64,000 bases of DNA from UBA1081 sp045636025 (GCA_045636025.1 JAZTWP010000091.1:62001-126000); one strand, 5' to 3'. Positions 34,830-43,228 are shown, counted from the stretch's first letter. Program-made: numbers and translations. Notes: generated from the letters alone by a model not told the origin.

Positions 34830-36197
34830 ATGGCAATTGTTCTTGCTGAATCAGTAGCAATAACAAAAAGTCGTCTTACAAAAGGTTTCAACGGTGATAA
34901 TCTCAACCTTAACGGTAAAGTTATTTCAATACAGGAAGCTGATGAAGGATTCAAAGCTGCAGGTAGTGTAAAACCTCCTTATGTTGCAGTTCTTGCATCA
35001 GGTAATCAGAAAGGCTTTGCCTCAGGTGCCGCTGTTGCTTTTAATGATTATGTAAAAGATATCAATCTTAATAAATATAATGCAGAAGCTGTTATCGGTA
35101 AATATTTTGACGATATGCAGGCAGTTGTTGAAAAGTGTAATATCGAGGGAGGCAGACTCTCAATCGGTATTATCTGTGTATACGATGATTGCGTGATTGC
35201 TGCAAAAACAGGGGAAATACATCTCCTCAGATTCTCTGAGGGTGAGCTTTTTGAGATTGCTCTTTCTGATGAAGCCGCAGGCAGAGGATATCAGTTTATT
35301 GATATCGTTTCAGAAGGCGATATGTTTGCTCTTATCGGTGAAGAAGCATCTGTAAATCTTGATTATGACGGTATCGTCAATGCTTTTGATTCAGATACCG
35401 ATCTTAAAACAAAAATCAAAGATTTCTATAAAATGTTATCTGTCAGTGCAAAAGGTAAGGATTGCTCTGTTATTCTTATGAAACTCAAGTGTGATTCTGA
35501 GCGTACTTATGCATCAAAACCCCTTGTTGTTGCAACTGATGCTGCACACCATGATGTGCCCGTAAGTCCCGACAAGTTTTCTGCAGAGCCTCCCGTGAAT
35601 ATGGATGAACTCCGTGAATCAGACGGTTCTGTTTCAGATGATTATCTTCCCGCAACCGGAAAGAAGAATGTCTGGTCAAAGAAAAAACTTATTCAGTTTA
35701 TTCCCATTGCTATTCTTGTTGTGATTCTTGCTGTAACAGCAGCATTGTTTGCTGCAACACGTCTTCCCAAGCCCACAGGACCTTCTGAAGAAAGCGACAG
35801 CAGTGATACTACAACACAGCAGCAGGGCGGTCTCAGCTCAATTTTTGACAATGTTGATGACACTGAAGAAGAAACATATAACGGTGATTTCAACGGCAGC
35901 AACGGTATGCAGGATGTAGAAGACGTTGAAAACGGCGGTGAGGTAAATTCACCTACTGTTGAAAACACAACACGTGCTCCCGAAAATACAACTGCAAGTG
36001 AAGGTTCATCTGAATCTGAATCATCAACAGAAGAAACAACTGCTGATTCTTCAGAAGAAAGCACAACATCAGACGAAAGCACAACGGAAGGTTCTGAAAC
36101 CGATACATCTGCGCAGGAAACTACAACTGAAGCAGAAACAACAACAGAGGCTTCTGAACCCGAAGCTGAGCCTGTAGCAGAACCCGTATCATTATAA
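34830..36197 (+). CDS. PP2C-like domain membrane protein with Ser/Thr/Glu-rich tail
   Basis: A 455-residue protein. The start at 34830 (MAIVLAES) is favoured by the GGAAGGTGAG site; a GTG at 34821 is in frame but lies inside that site. Residues 1-235 or so resemble a PP2C-type phosphatase fold: AAKTGEIHLLRFSEGELFE looks like the GDSR strand pair, EGDMFALIGEE like the xSDG segment, and KDCSVILMKL like the DNxT end. The metal-binding Asp residues of active PP2C enzymes are missing at these places, so it may be a pseudo-phosphatase. A membrane helix at about 290-308 follows. The last 140 residues are Ser/Thr/Glu-rich, presumably an extracellular stalk. Function unknown; the PP2C link is moderate-confidence pattern reading. 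Confidence 0.6.
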   Translation: MAIVLAESVAITKSRLTKGFNGDNLNLNGKVISIQEADEGFKAAGSVKPPYVAVLASGNQKGFASGAAVAFNDYVKDINLNKYNAEAVIGKYFDDMQAVVEKCNIEGGRLSIGIICVYDDCVIAAKTGEIHLLRFSEGELFEIALSDEAAGRGYQFIDIVSEGDMFALIGEEASVNLDYDGIVNAFDSDTDLKTKIKDFYKMLSVSAKGKDCSVILMKLKCDSERTYASKPLVVATDAAHHDVPVSPDKFSAEPPVNMDELRESDGSVSDDYLPATGKKNVWSKKKLIQFIPIAILVVILAVTAALFAATRLPKPTGPSEESDSSDTTTQQQGGLSSIFDNVDDTEEETYNGDFNGSNGMQDVEDVENGGEVNSPTVENTTRAPENTTASEGSSESESSTEETTADSSEESTTSDESTTEGSETDTSAQETTTEAETTTEASEPEAEPVAEPVSL

Positions 36198-36203
36198 AAA
36201 TAT

Positions 36204-36240
36204 CAAGGCTGTAAAACTCAAGTTTACAGCCTTGTTTTTT
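36204..36240. terminator. Bidirectional terminator
   Basis: A 12-bp perfect stem (36204-36215 with 36223-36234) with T run, between the PP2C-like gene and the convergent GH25 gene. Confidence 0.87.
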
Positions 36241-37120
36241 ATGAAATATTGAATCTTATATTAAGGTCAACATTGCCGTCTATTCCGCTGACTTTTCCGC
36301 TGTCGGAATATTGCCATATGTTGTATGCATAATAGAAATTAGGGTATGTGCCTTCGTGCTGAGCAAACCAAAATACATTGTCTTTTATCTTGTCAAGGTC
36401 ATATCTTTCATATGCATCAGTTAGATTGAAATATACTGCAGGTGTGTAACCTGCTTTTTTTATTGTTTTACAGAACATAACTGCGCAATCTGTGAGGATT
36501 TTACCGTCAAGATTATCTGTTCGCATGCCTATACCGGGCTCATTCTCCCAGTCAAAAACAACGGGACCTGTAATGTCATATCCGTCAATAATATCAAGCA
36601 CAAATTCTGCTTCTTCAATAGCTTCATCAACAGTAATTGCCTGAGAATATATGTATACTCCCACTTCAAGCCCTGCTCTGAGAGCTCCCTTTATGTTGTC
36701 TTCGCCTTTTTCGTCAATATAAAGGCCTCCTGATACGCCATAGCCTCTTAATGCGACTCTTATTATTGCAAAGTCAATACCGTCTGCTGCAACGGCTCTC
36801 CAGTTAATATCACCCTGGAATGAAGAAACATCAACACCTGTTGAATAGCTTACAGAATTATCATTATACACAATTCTGCCACCTGCAGATTCAAATTTAT
36901 CCTGAGCAAAAGCGGAAGCGGGAATATCAGGATAATAGGGGACTTCTCCGTTCATAAAAAGTGTAGAAGGCTCAGCATAAGTGATTATTTCTACAGGCGG
37001 AATCTCTTCTTCCTGATTATTATCGCAGTATGTTGCAATTATTACAGCAATAATTGAGAGTGAAAGCAGAATTATTGCCGCTATATAATACGGAGTGAAT
37101 TTTTTGTCAGCAAATCTCAT
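36239..37120 (-). CDS. GH25 lysozyme-type muramidase
   Basis: A 293-residue protein. It has an N-terminal membrane helix (FTPYYIAAIILLSLSIIAVIIATY), an acidic/Pro linker, and a GH25 domain from about residue 95. The domain has the catalytic Asp in GVDVSSFQGDINW and the second acidic residues in PVVFDWENEP. GH25 enzymes cut the muramic acid-glucosamine bond of peptidoglycan; the anchor places it outside the cell membrane, suggesting a role in wall remodelling or division. Single gene with its own promoter. Confidence 0.92.
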   Translation of the reverse strand: MRFADKKFTPYYIAAIILLSLSIIAVIIATYCDNNQEEEIPPVEIITYAEPSTLFMNGEVPYYPDIPASAFAQDKFESAGGRIVYNDNSVSYSTGVDVSSFQGDINWRAVAADGIDFAIIRVALRGYGVSGGLYIDEKGEDNIKGALRAGLEVGVYIYSQAITVDEAIEEAEFVLDIIDGYDITGPVVFDWENEPGIGMRTDNLDGKILTDCAVMFCKTIKKAGYTPAVYFNLTDAYERYDLDKIKDNVFWFAQHEGTYPNFYYAYNIWQYSDSGKVSGIDGNVDLNIRFNIS

Positions 37121-37153
37121 TTTTTGTACCTTTCGGGAAATTTCTGTATTATC

Positions 37154-37183
37154 ATTTTAACATATCTTGTTATCAATGTTCAA
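37154..37183 (-). promoter_or_regulatory. Promoter of the GH25 gene
   Basis: Read on minus: TTGAAC, 18-base spacer with extended TGT, TAAAAT (37159-37154). Confidence 0.58.
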
Positions 37184-37240
37184 TAGGTAATTATTTATTA
37201 ATTTATATGCAGTATATGTGCGCATTGTTCATCATCGTTG

Positions 37241-37269
37241 TTGACAGCAGAGCAAAAAAGTTATATAAT
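37241..37269 (+). promoter_or_regulatory. Promoter of the 37.3-kb surface protein gene
   Basis: TTGACA at 37241-37246, 17-base spacer, TATAAT at 37264-37269: a full consensus promoter. Confidence 0.82.
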
Positions 37270-37298
37270 TATTAAGAATATTATTGGAGGTGTCCGTT

Positions 37299-38576
37299 AT
37301 GGATAATAAAAAGAAGCTCGTAATCGGTGGCGTAATCTTTTTGATTGTGCTGGTTTTTGCAGCACTCGTATTCAGCGGTGTTTTCGGCAAAAACGAACCT
37401 GCGGAAGATGAACCCACAACGCAGGAAGACATTGCAAACATTTATATGGTAACTAATCAGTACACAGATGAAATAACAGCATCTGCAGAAAATAATCTTC
37501 CGTATCTTGAAACAGATATAGAAAATCTTTTCTATACAATTTCAACAGAGGGTGAGGTTAAATTCTACACATTTGCAGATAATAAATTTACAGAGACTGA
37601 AGCTGACGGTACTTATGAAATAACTGTCACAATGAGTGAGCAGGAAGTAAAAGCAACTGTAACTTACATTGAAAAAGACGGTGTGATTTCAGGCTACGGT
37701 CTTTACAAAGGCGCAACAGATGGTTTTGACCTTTATCCTTATGCTTTCTTCAGACTTGTAAACTTCGGTGCAGACAACAAAGCTGCATCAGGAGACTATC
37801 TTCTTCTTGTTGACACAACAGCAGATGATTTCTACAGCAATGATAAAATCTATGATGAAGCATTCGGTTTCAAAACAAGTGATTCTTCATGCACAAGACT
37901 TCTTTCTGAAGCAAACAGAACTGTAGGTATTGACGGCACAAAGAGAAGTGACTATACGCTCTTTAATGATGTTGTTATCGATGTTGCAACAAGCCATCAT
38001 ATTTTCTTCTCAGGCAGACAGTATAGTGAAGCAGATGAAAGAGTAGACCTTTTCAGAAGCGGCGGAACAGGCAACAATGTTGATAATATTATCATTGCCC
38101 GTGATGTTCTCGGTTATTGGGTAAAGAATACGGAAGACGGACTTATGTATATTTCTGTTGATGAAAACGGAAATGTCATTGTTGCAAAGTATAATGCATC
38201 TGAAGACAAGTCTGAAACTGTAAAAACACTTGAAGGTGTTACAAGAGAAGATATTCTTGTAGATGGTGATTATATTTATTCAATCAGCAAAAATACAGTA
38301 TATTCAATTCTTGATGAAAATGAAGCAACACTCGGCTATGCTAAAAACGATGTTTTTGCTGCAGATATGTTTACTGTACTCGGCGGTGAGTTTATTGTCA
38401 GAGGCTATGCAGACAAACATGTTCCTGTAACTGTTGTAGCATCTCTTGCAGACGGTAAAGTTATCGCAGTTTATGCTGATGAATTCTTCAGAAATGTTGT
38501 AAATCCCATTGTTGTTTCATCAGGTGTTATGCTCACAGTTCAGGAAAACGATAAATTTACTTATTACATTTTCTGA
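37299..38576 (+). CDS. Membrane-anchored extracytoplasmic protein, unknown, propeller-like
   Basis: A 425-residue protein starting at 37299 (MDNKKKLVIGG) after GGAGGTG; the frame begins at 37284 but has no ribosome binding site there. One N-terminal membrane helix (LVIGGVIFLIVLVFAALVFSG) is followed by a large outside domain. The later half has repeated short strands (GLMYISVDENGNVIVAKYN..., then GDYIYSISKNTVYSILDENE) suggestive of a beta-propeller or lipoprotein-like sensor. I do not recognise the family. It lies 15 bases upstream of an aldo/keto reductase gene and is probably co-transcribed with it. Confidence 0.6.
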   Translation: MDNKKKLVIGGVIFLIVLVFAALVFSGVFGKNEPAEDEPTTQEDIANIYMVTNQYTDEITASAENNLPYLETDIENLFYTISTEGEVKFYTFADNKFTETEADGTYEITVTMSEQEVKATVTYIEKDGVISGYGLYKGATDGFDLYPYAFFRLVNFGADNKAASGDYLLLVDTTADDFYSNDKIYDEAFGFKTSDSSCTRLLSEANRTVGIDGTKRSDYTLFNDVVIDVATSHHIFFSGRQYSEADERVDLFRSGGTGNNVDNIIIARDVLGYWVKNTEDGLMYISVDENGNVIVAKYNASEDKSETVKTLEGVTREDILVDGDYIYSISKNTVYSILDENEATLGYAKNDVFAADMFTVLGGEFIVRGYADKHVPVTVVASLADGKVIAVYADEFFRNVVNPIVVSSGVMLTVQENDKFTYYIF

Positions 38577-38591
38577 TAGGGTGGTAGTTTT

Positions 38592-39515
38592 ATGAAAAAT
38601 ATCAATCTCGGTTTATCTGAGCTTTCTGTACCTGATGTTGCAGTTGGTTTCTGGCGACTTAACAGAAATACAGAACTTAAAACAGCAGAAGCGTTTATCC
38701 GTACTGCTCTTGAAAACGGTGCAAATTTCTTTGACCACGCAGATATATACGGTGGCGGTGAAGCAGAAAAAATCTTTTCTGAAGCAATCGGAATGAATGA
38801 TTCAATCCGTGAAAAAATGTATATTCAGACAAAGTGCGGCATCGTACCCGGCAAGAGTTTTAATTTTTCAAAAGAGCATATTCTGAAATCTGTAGACGGC
38901 AGCCTTAAAAGACTGAATACTGATTATATTGATGTGCTTCTTCTTCACAGACCTGATACATTTTTTGAACCTGAAGAAGTCTGCGAAGCTTTCGATGTGC
39001 TGAAATCAAGCGGTAAAGTCCGTAATTTCGGTGTTTCTAACGAAGGTATATGGCAGATGGAATATCTCAGAAAAAACCTTAATGTGCCACTTGTAGCCAA
39101 TCAGTTGCAGTTCAGCATTGCGCATTGTCCTATGATTCAGGGTGGACTTAATGTAAATATGTATAATGATTCTGCTGTTGACAGGGGCGCAGGTATTATT
39201 GAATACTGCCGTATGAATAAAATCACTATTCAGACCTGGTCACCTTTGCAGTATGGCTTTGCAAAAGGAACATTTATTGATAATCCTCAGTTCCCTGAGC
39301 TTAACGTGACACTTCAGGAACTTGCAGATAAATACGGTGTGTCTAAGACTACAATTTCAATTGCGTGGATTCTTTCACATCCTGCAAAAATGCAGGCAAT
39401 CACAGGCACACTCAAAAAAGACAGACTTCTTGAGTGCCTCAAAGCATCAGACATTACTCTGACACGTGAAGAGTGGTATTCAATTTATAAAAGCGCAGGC
39501 AACATTTTACCGTAA
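38592..39515 (+). CDS. Aldo/keto reductase
   Basis: A 307-residue TIM-barrel oxidoreductase. It has the catalytic Asp/Tyr in FFDHADIYGGGEAEKIF near residue 50, the Lys in IQTKCGI near residue 80, the His in LLLHRPD near residue 118, and NFGVSNE near residue 142. It uses NADPH to reduce aldehydes or ketones in the cytoplasm; similar enzymes in this sub-branch are YdhF-like, but the substrate is unknown. A GGGTGG site precedes the ATG. Downstream is a terminator. Confidence 0.92.
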   Translation: MKNINLGLSELSVPDVAVGFWRLNRNTELKTAEAFIRTALENGANFFDHADIYGGGEAEKIFSEAIGMNDSIREKMYIQTKCGIVPGKSFNFSKEHILKSVDGSLKRLNTDYIDVLLLHRPDTFFEPEEVCEAFDVLKSSGKVRNFGVSNEGIWQMEYLRKNLNVPLVANQLQFSIAHCPMIQGGLNVNMYNDSAVDRGAGIIEYCRMNKITIQTWSPLQYGFAKGTFIDNPQFPELNVTLQELADKYGVSKTTISIAWILSHPAKMQAITGTLKKDRLLECLKASDITLTREEWYSIYKSAGNILP

Positions 39516-39524
39516 ATAAAAACT

Positions 39525-39553
39525 AAGGAGCTGTAGAAATACAGCTCCTTTTT
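39525..39553. terminator. Terminator after the aldo/keto reductase
   Basis: A 10-bp perfect stem AAGGAGCTGT/ACAGCTCCTT (39525-39534 with 39541-39550) with a T run; possibly also serves the convergent zinc-ribbon gene. Confidence 0.85.
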
Positions 39554-39562
39554 CAATTTGGT

Positions 39563-39589
39563 GTACGGATTGATGCCCACATCGGTCCG
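39563..39589 (+). repeat. 27-base dispersed palindromic repeat, copy 2
   Basis: Begins GTACGGATTGATG and ends CACATCGGTCCG; matches 26975-27001 at most positions and 51514-51540 read in reverse complement. Lies just past a terminator, between convergent genes. Confidence 0.78.
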
Positions 39590-39601
39590 AGTGAAAATTT
39601 G

Positions 39602-39988
39602 TTATCTGCCTGAGTCTATTACATCAATTTCATTAATCGTGCAGTACATTCCTAAGCCTTTTGTTGTATATTTGTATTCATATCTCTTTCCTCCGCGAAC
39701 AACTCCGATTGTTCCTTTCTGAGGCTTTCTTCTCTGTAAAGAACCAACAATTGAAATTTTTGTTTCTTTCTGAACATCAAAACGTGCAACTTCTCCATTA
39801 TTACCTGACCATAATTCTTCGCCTGTATCGAGATCAATAATGTACATTTTGACCATTGCATCTGTTCTCATATTTATAGAGACAGTGCCTGATGGGTCAA
39901 GTTCTGCGATAGGGCAACCGCAGTTAATACAAACTTTTGCTAAGCTTGACATTTCTTTACCGCATTCGGGACATTTGATAAGTGCCAT
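39602..39988 (-). CDS. Small zinc-ribbon protein of unknown function
   Basis: A 128-residue protein. The start is set at 39988 (MALIKCPECG), where a GGAGGT site lies 7 bases upstream; the frame is open 117 bases further, but that part overlaps the promoter and is not coding. The N-terminus is a zinc ribbon (CPECG...CINCG) followed by a small beta-rich domain (SINMRTDAMVKMYIIDLDTGEELWSG, then RRKPQKGTIGVV). Similar small proteins occur widely in Clostridia without known role. It is transcribed divergently from the small XRE gene across a shared palindromic control region, which suggests regulation by that protein. Confidence 0.78.
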   Translation of the reverse strand: MALIKCPECGKEMSSLAKVCINCGCPIAELDPSGTVSINMRTDAMVKMYIIDLDTGEELWSGNNGEVARFDVQKETKISIVGSLQRRKPQKGTIGVVRGGKRYEYKYTTKGLGMYCTINEIDVIDSGR

Positions 39989-40024
39989 TTTCAGTACCTC
40001 CAAAAATAGAAAAAGTGAATTTTT

Positions 40025-40046
40025 TTTGAAATCATATAATTTCAAA
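40025..40046 (-). repeat. Inverted repeat in the leader of the zinc-ribbon gene
   Basis: TTTGAAAT (40025-40032) pairs with ATTTCAAA (40039-40046), loop 6 bases. It lies in the transcribed leader between promoter and start codon. No T run follows, so it is not a standard terminator. Confidence 0.5.
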
Positions 40047-40076
40047 AATTCTGCATATAATTTATTATGCAATAAC

Positions 40077-40105
40077 AGTATACACCACATCTGATGTAAA
40101 GTCAA
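40077..40105 (-). promoter_or_regulatory. Promoter of the zinc-ribbon gene
   Basis: Read on minus: TTGACT (40105-40100), 17-base spacer, TATACT (40082-40077). The -35 region sits at the centre of the dyad 40081-40123. Confidence 0.78.
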
Positions 40106-40123
40106 TACATCAATTGTGGTGTA
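40081..40123. promoter_or_regulatory. 43-base interrupted dyad, candidate XRE operator
   Basis: Two nested arms share one centre at 40102: TACACCACA (40081-40089) with TGTGGTGTA (40115-40123), and TGATGTA (40092-40098) with TACATCA (40106-40112). It covers the zinc-ribbon promoter and lies 38 bases before the XRE start codon. Binding by the XRE protein is inference. Confidence 0.65.
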
Positions 40124-40160
40124 TTGTACACTTTAACTATCAATTGCAGAGGTGATAGTT

Positions 40161-40361
40161 ATGAAGGAATATGTTGAGATTATCAAGGATTTGCGTGAGG
40201 ATAATGATAAAACACAAAAGGAAATTGCTGAATATTTAGGCACAACACAGCAGGTTTATTCCCGTTATGAAAAAGGGGAGAATGAAATACCTGTAAGACA
40301 TATAATTGCACTCTGTAAATATTACGGTGTATCTGCCGATTATATTCTCGGACTGAAATAA
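40161..40361 (+). CDS. Small XRE-family repressor-like protein
   Basis: A 66-residue Cro/C1-type helix-turn-helix protein. The start is taken at 40161 (MKEYVEII) because the AGAGGTG site fits it; a GTG at 40152 is in frame but lies within the site. The helix-turn-helix core is KTQKEIAEYLGTTQQVYSRYEKGENEIP and ends with the common DYILGL motif. It carries no sensing domain. It is divergent from the small zinc-ribbon gene across a palindromic region, the usual arrangement for a repressor that controls both itself and its neighbour. Confidence 0.9.
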   Translation: MKEYVEIIKDLREDNDKTQKEIAEYLGTTQQVYSRYEKGENEIPVRHIIALCKYYGVSADYILGLK

Positions 40362-40365
40362 AAAC

Positions 40366-40390
40366 AGGGAACAGCAAATCGCTGTTCCCT
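40366..40390. terminator. Bidirectional terminator between XRE gene and lysC
   Basis: A 10-bp perfect stem AGGGAACAGC/GCTGTTCCCT with loop AAATC (40366-40390), A-rich on one side and T-rich on the other. Confidence 0.83.
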
Positions 40391-40397
40391 TAATTTA

Positions 40398-41711
40398 TTA
40401 TTTTACAAATTCTCTGTAAATTGCATCAATTGTCTTGTGGTAGTCTTTTTCTTCAACCGCTACAATGATGTTGATTTCACTTGAACCCTGGTCAATCATT
40501 CTGATGTTAACCTTTGCATTTGCAAGAGCTGTGAAGATTCTTGCTGCTGTGCCTTCAGTGTTGACCATACCACGGCCAACGATAGCGATAAGGCAGAGAC
40601 CTTCAACAAGTGTGATTGAATCGGGATTAACCTTCTTAACGATATCAGCAGTGATTGAACCCTTGTGTGAGCCGAGTGCATCAGCAGAAACAAGAACGCT
40701 CATTGTGTCGATACCTGAGGGGAGATGTTCAAATGAAACACCATGATTTTCAAGAACTTCAAGAACTTTTCTGCCGAAGCCGAGTTCTGCGTTCATCATA
40801 TCCTTTTCAACGTGGATTGCTGTGATTCCCTTCTTACCTGCAATACCTGTGATAACAGTAGGAACGTTGTTGCTTGATGCCTTGTGAACGATCATTGTGC
40901 CGGGAGCATCAGGGCAGTTAGTGTTTCTGATGTTGATGGGTATTCTTGCCTTTCTTACGGGGAATATAGCTTCATCGTGAAGAACTGTTGCACCCATATA
41001 TGAGAGTTCACGAAGTTCTCTGTATGTGATTTCGGGAATGGGCTGAGGATTCTCAATGCAACGGGGGTCAGCCATAAGCATACCTGAAACGTCTGTCCAG
41101 TTTTCATAGATATCTGCATTTGCAGCACGTGCTACGATTGAACCTGTAACGTCTGAACCGCCTCTTGAGAAAGTCTTGATCATACCTGCAGGAGTTGCAC
41201 CGTAGAAGCCGGGAATAACTGCATATTCGTGATAATCAAGAAGTTTGCCGAGTTCCTTGTCTGTCTTTTCCATATCAAGGAGACCGTTTTCGTCAAAGAA
41301 GATACCTTCTTCTGCATCAATGAACTGGAAACCGAGGAAGTTTGCAAGAATCTTTGAGTTAAGGAATTCACCGCGGCTTGCAATATAATCCTGACTTGCA
41401 TGGTGCATAATAGCAACCTTGATACCCTGAAGATCTTCTTCAAGTGAGAAATCAATTCCGAGGTCACGGATAATGCCGTTGTATCTTTCTCTGATTTTAT
41501 CAAATGTTTCGTCAATGCTCTTCTTGTCTCTTACAAGACGGAAACACTGAAGAAGCATATCTGTAACTTTTACATCGTGTGTGTCTCTTTTACCGGGGGC
41601 AGAAGCAACAACATATCTTCTGCTGGGGTCACTTTTGATAATTTCGGCAACCTTGCGGAACTGGTTAGCGTCTGCAAGTGATGAACCGCCGAATTTTACT
41701 ACTTTAATCAT
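40398..41711 (-). CDS. lysC: Aspartate kinase
   Basis: A 437-residue protein with the amino-acid-kinase start KFGGSSLADANQF, the SRGEFLNSK motif near residue 115, and FSRGGSDVTGSI near residue 182. Two ACT regulatory domains occupy the C-terminal third. It phosphorylates aspartate, the first step towards lysine, threonine and methionine, and is usually feedback-inhibited by lysine or threonine through the ACT domains. Single gene; no lysine riboswitch is visible in its 40-base leader. A GAGGTG site precedes the ATG. Confidence 0.95.
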   Translation of the reverse strand: MIKVVKFGGSSLADANQFRKVAEIIKSDPSRRYVVASAPGKRDTHDVKVTDMLLQCFRLVRDKKSIDETFDKIRERYNGIIRDLGIDFSLEEDLQGIKVAIMHHASQDYIASRGEFLNSKILANFLGFQFIDAEEGIFFDENGLLDMEKTDKELGKLLDYHEYAVIPGFYGATPAGMIKTFSRGGSDVTGSIVARAANADIYENWTDVSGMLMADPRCIENPQPIPEITYRELRELSYMGATVLHDEAIFPVRKARIPINIRNTNCPDAPGTMIVHKASSNNVPTVITGIAGKKGITAIHVEKDMMNAELGFGRKVLEVLENHGVSFEHLPSGIDTMSVLVSADALGSHKGSITADIVKKVNPDSITLVEGLCLIAIVGRGMVNTEGTAARIFTALANAKVNIRMIDQGSSEINIIVAVEEKDYHKTIDAIYREFVK

Positions 41712-41749
41712 TTCAGCACCTCATAGTTTACTAAATATATACGCATAAC

Positions 41750-41778
41750 ATTATATTAAAAATTAATTGTTTTTGCAA
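41750..41778 (-). promoter_or_regulatory. Promoter of lysC
   Basis: Read on minus: TTGCAA (41778-41773), 17-base spacer, TATAAT (41755-41750). Confidence 0.68.
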
Positions 41779-41844
41779 TAGTGAAAATTAACATTATAAA
41801 GCCGTAAATAATAAGCAATTCAGTAATTTTGCAACAGATTAAAA

Positions 41845-41874
41845 AACAAGGAACAGTATAAGCTGTTCCTTGTT
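41845..41874 (-). terminator. Terminator of the SGNH hydrolase gene
   Basis: A 12-bp perfect stem (41845-41856 with 41863-41874), with a T run on the minus strand at 41846-41841. Confidence 0.85.
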
Positions 41875-41908
41875 GAAAATTGATTGAAATCTTTATTTTT
41901 GATTATGA

Positions 41909-43228
41909 TCAGTTTACTGCATTAAAAAATGCAACAGCAACCTGATTTTTTGTTACAGTATCAAATGCAATACCGTTGCTGAATAACTGACCGATATCGT
42001 AAATGAATTCTAAGATTTCCATTATGCCTTTGTTTTCAGAAAGCATAAATGCTCCTACCTTGAGCTCAAATTCAGAAATGCCGCTGACGAAACCGATTGC
42101 AGGCACAGAAGAGCCGAGAGCCTTTAATGTTGCAGAATATTCATTTTTTGTGATTTTTGCATCACCGTCAAATGTCTTATTTGCTGATGCTGACATATAA
42201 CCGTTTATATACATATATTCAACTGCTTTGTATTCTGCATCGCTGATTTTAACGTCTGTAAGGTCAAATCTTGCATCGGGAAGTTCTTCAAGAATTCTGT
42301 CTGCAATGAATCTGTGACCTGCAACTGTGGGGTGTGAAACCTCAACAATTGTACCTGTTGTGTCAACATAGATATAGCCGTATTTTTCCTGATTGTCAAT
42401 CATAGGTTTGTTCCCGAAGTCAACAATCATCTGTTCAACTTTTGCAGAAATGGGGTCAGGCTCTGCAACAACATCAGGTTCGCCTTGTTTTGTGCTGAGT
42501 GTTGTGTTGAAAAGACCTACAACAACAAGTGTTACATCGGGATTAAGGTCATAAATGGCATTTACAATGTAATCCCAGTTTTCATTGAGTGTTGCGAAAG
42601 CATATTCAATAGCTTCAGGCATAACTTCAATAAGGTCGGGGAGTGCATTCATATAGTTTGCAAGGTCAACCATACCACCGATGATGTCATCATCTGTAGT
42701 TGCTGTTGCAAGATATTCTTCAAGAGCAACAAGGAATTCCTCGGGAAGACGGTTTGCCATACGGATTTCTGTAAGAACCCAACCGAGATATCCGCCCCAG
42801 TCGTTACCGCCGATACCGATAGTGATAAGGTCTGCATCAGCAATTTCCTGACGGATTGAGGGAATCATAGCTTCAATTTCAGCTTTTGATGTGTTGGGAA
42901 CAGCGCTGAAAAGGTATTTGTCTTCAGGAACATAATTGTCATCAAGAACATAACGGAGTTCAACAGTTCTGAAACCGGGACAAGCCAGGGGGACAAGCTC
43001 TGCACCGAGATCCTGACTGAGATAGTCGGAATATGAATCAGGAGCAAAAGTGAATTCAGTCATTCTGTATTCATAGTCTCTGTAGCCGCTGGCTTCACTG
43101 TCACCTAATAGTACATATTTTTCATAATTGTGATACTGTTTTTCATTCTCAGCAGCAAAACACACAAATGAACCTGAAATCATCAAAAGTGTGAGGATAA
43201 CTGCGAGCGTTCTTTTGAAAATTTTCAT
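41909..43228 (-). CDS. Secreted SGNH/GDSL-type hydrolase
   Basis: A 439-residue protein with a signal peptide (basic MKIFKR, hydrophobic core, likely cleavage after FAA near residue 26). The SGNH catalytic Ser is in LLGDSEASG (S44) and block III is IGIGGNDWG near residue 147. The late HPTVAGH segment near residue 306 supplies the catalytic His. Such enzymes are esterases or lipases acting on acyl or acetyl groups of polysaccharides or lipids. The last 100 or so residues form an extra helical domain (KISDAEYKAVEYMY, then FDGDAKITKNEY) of unknown function. The neighbouring transglutaminase-like gene is also secreted, in the same direction, but a terminator may separate them. Confidence 0.85.
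   Translation of the reverse strand: MKIFKRTLAVILTLLMISGSFVCFAAENEKQYHNYEKYVLLGDSEASGYRDYEYRMTEFTFAPDSYSDYLSQDLGAELVPLACPGFRTVELRYVLDDNYVPEDKYLFSAVPNTSKAEIEAMIPSIRQEIADADLITIGIGGNDWGGYLGWVLTEIRMANRLPEEFLVALEEYLATATTDDDIIGGMVDLANYMNALPDLIEVMPEAIEYAFATLNENWDYIVNAIYDLNPDVTLVVVGLFNTTLSTKQGEPDVVAEPDPISAKVEQMIVDFGNKPMIDNQEKYGYIYVDTTGTIVEVSHPTVAGHRFIADRILEELPDARFDLTDVKISDAEYKAVEYMYINGYMSASANKTFDGDAKITKNEYSATLKALGSSVPAIGFVSGISEFELKVGAFMLSENKGIMEILEFIYDIGQLFSNGIAFDTVTKNQVAVAFFNAVN

Noticed and set aside
39989..40105. N-terminal extension of the zinc-ribbon protein frame
   Set aside because: It overlaps the promoter and dyad; the start at 39988 has GGAGGT at a good distance.
40398..41749. Lysine riboswitch upstream of lysC
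   Set aside because: The leader between promoter and start is about 40 bases, too short for the L-box.
40366..41874. Similar GGAACAG/CTGTTCC terminator stems on both sides of lysC
   Set aside because: The stems at 40366-40390 and 41845-41874 share only a short core; both fit ordinary terminators and flanks show no further repeat.
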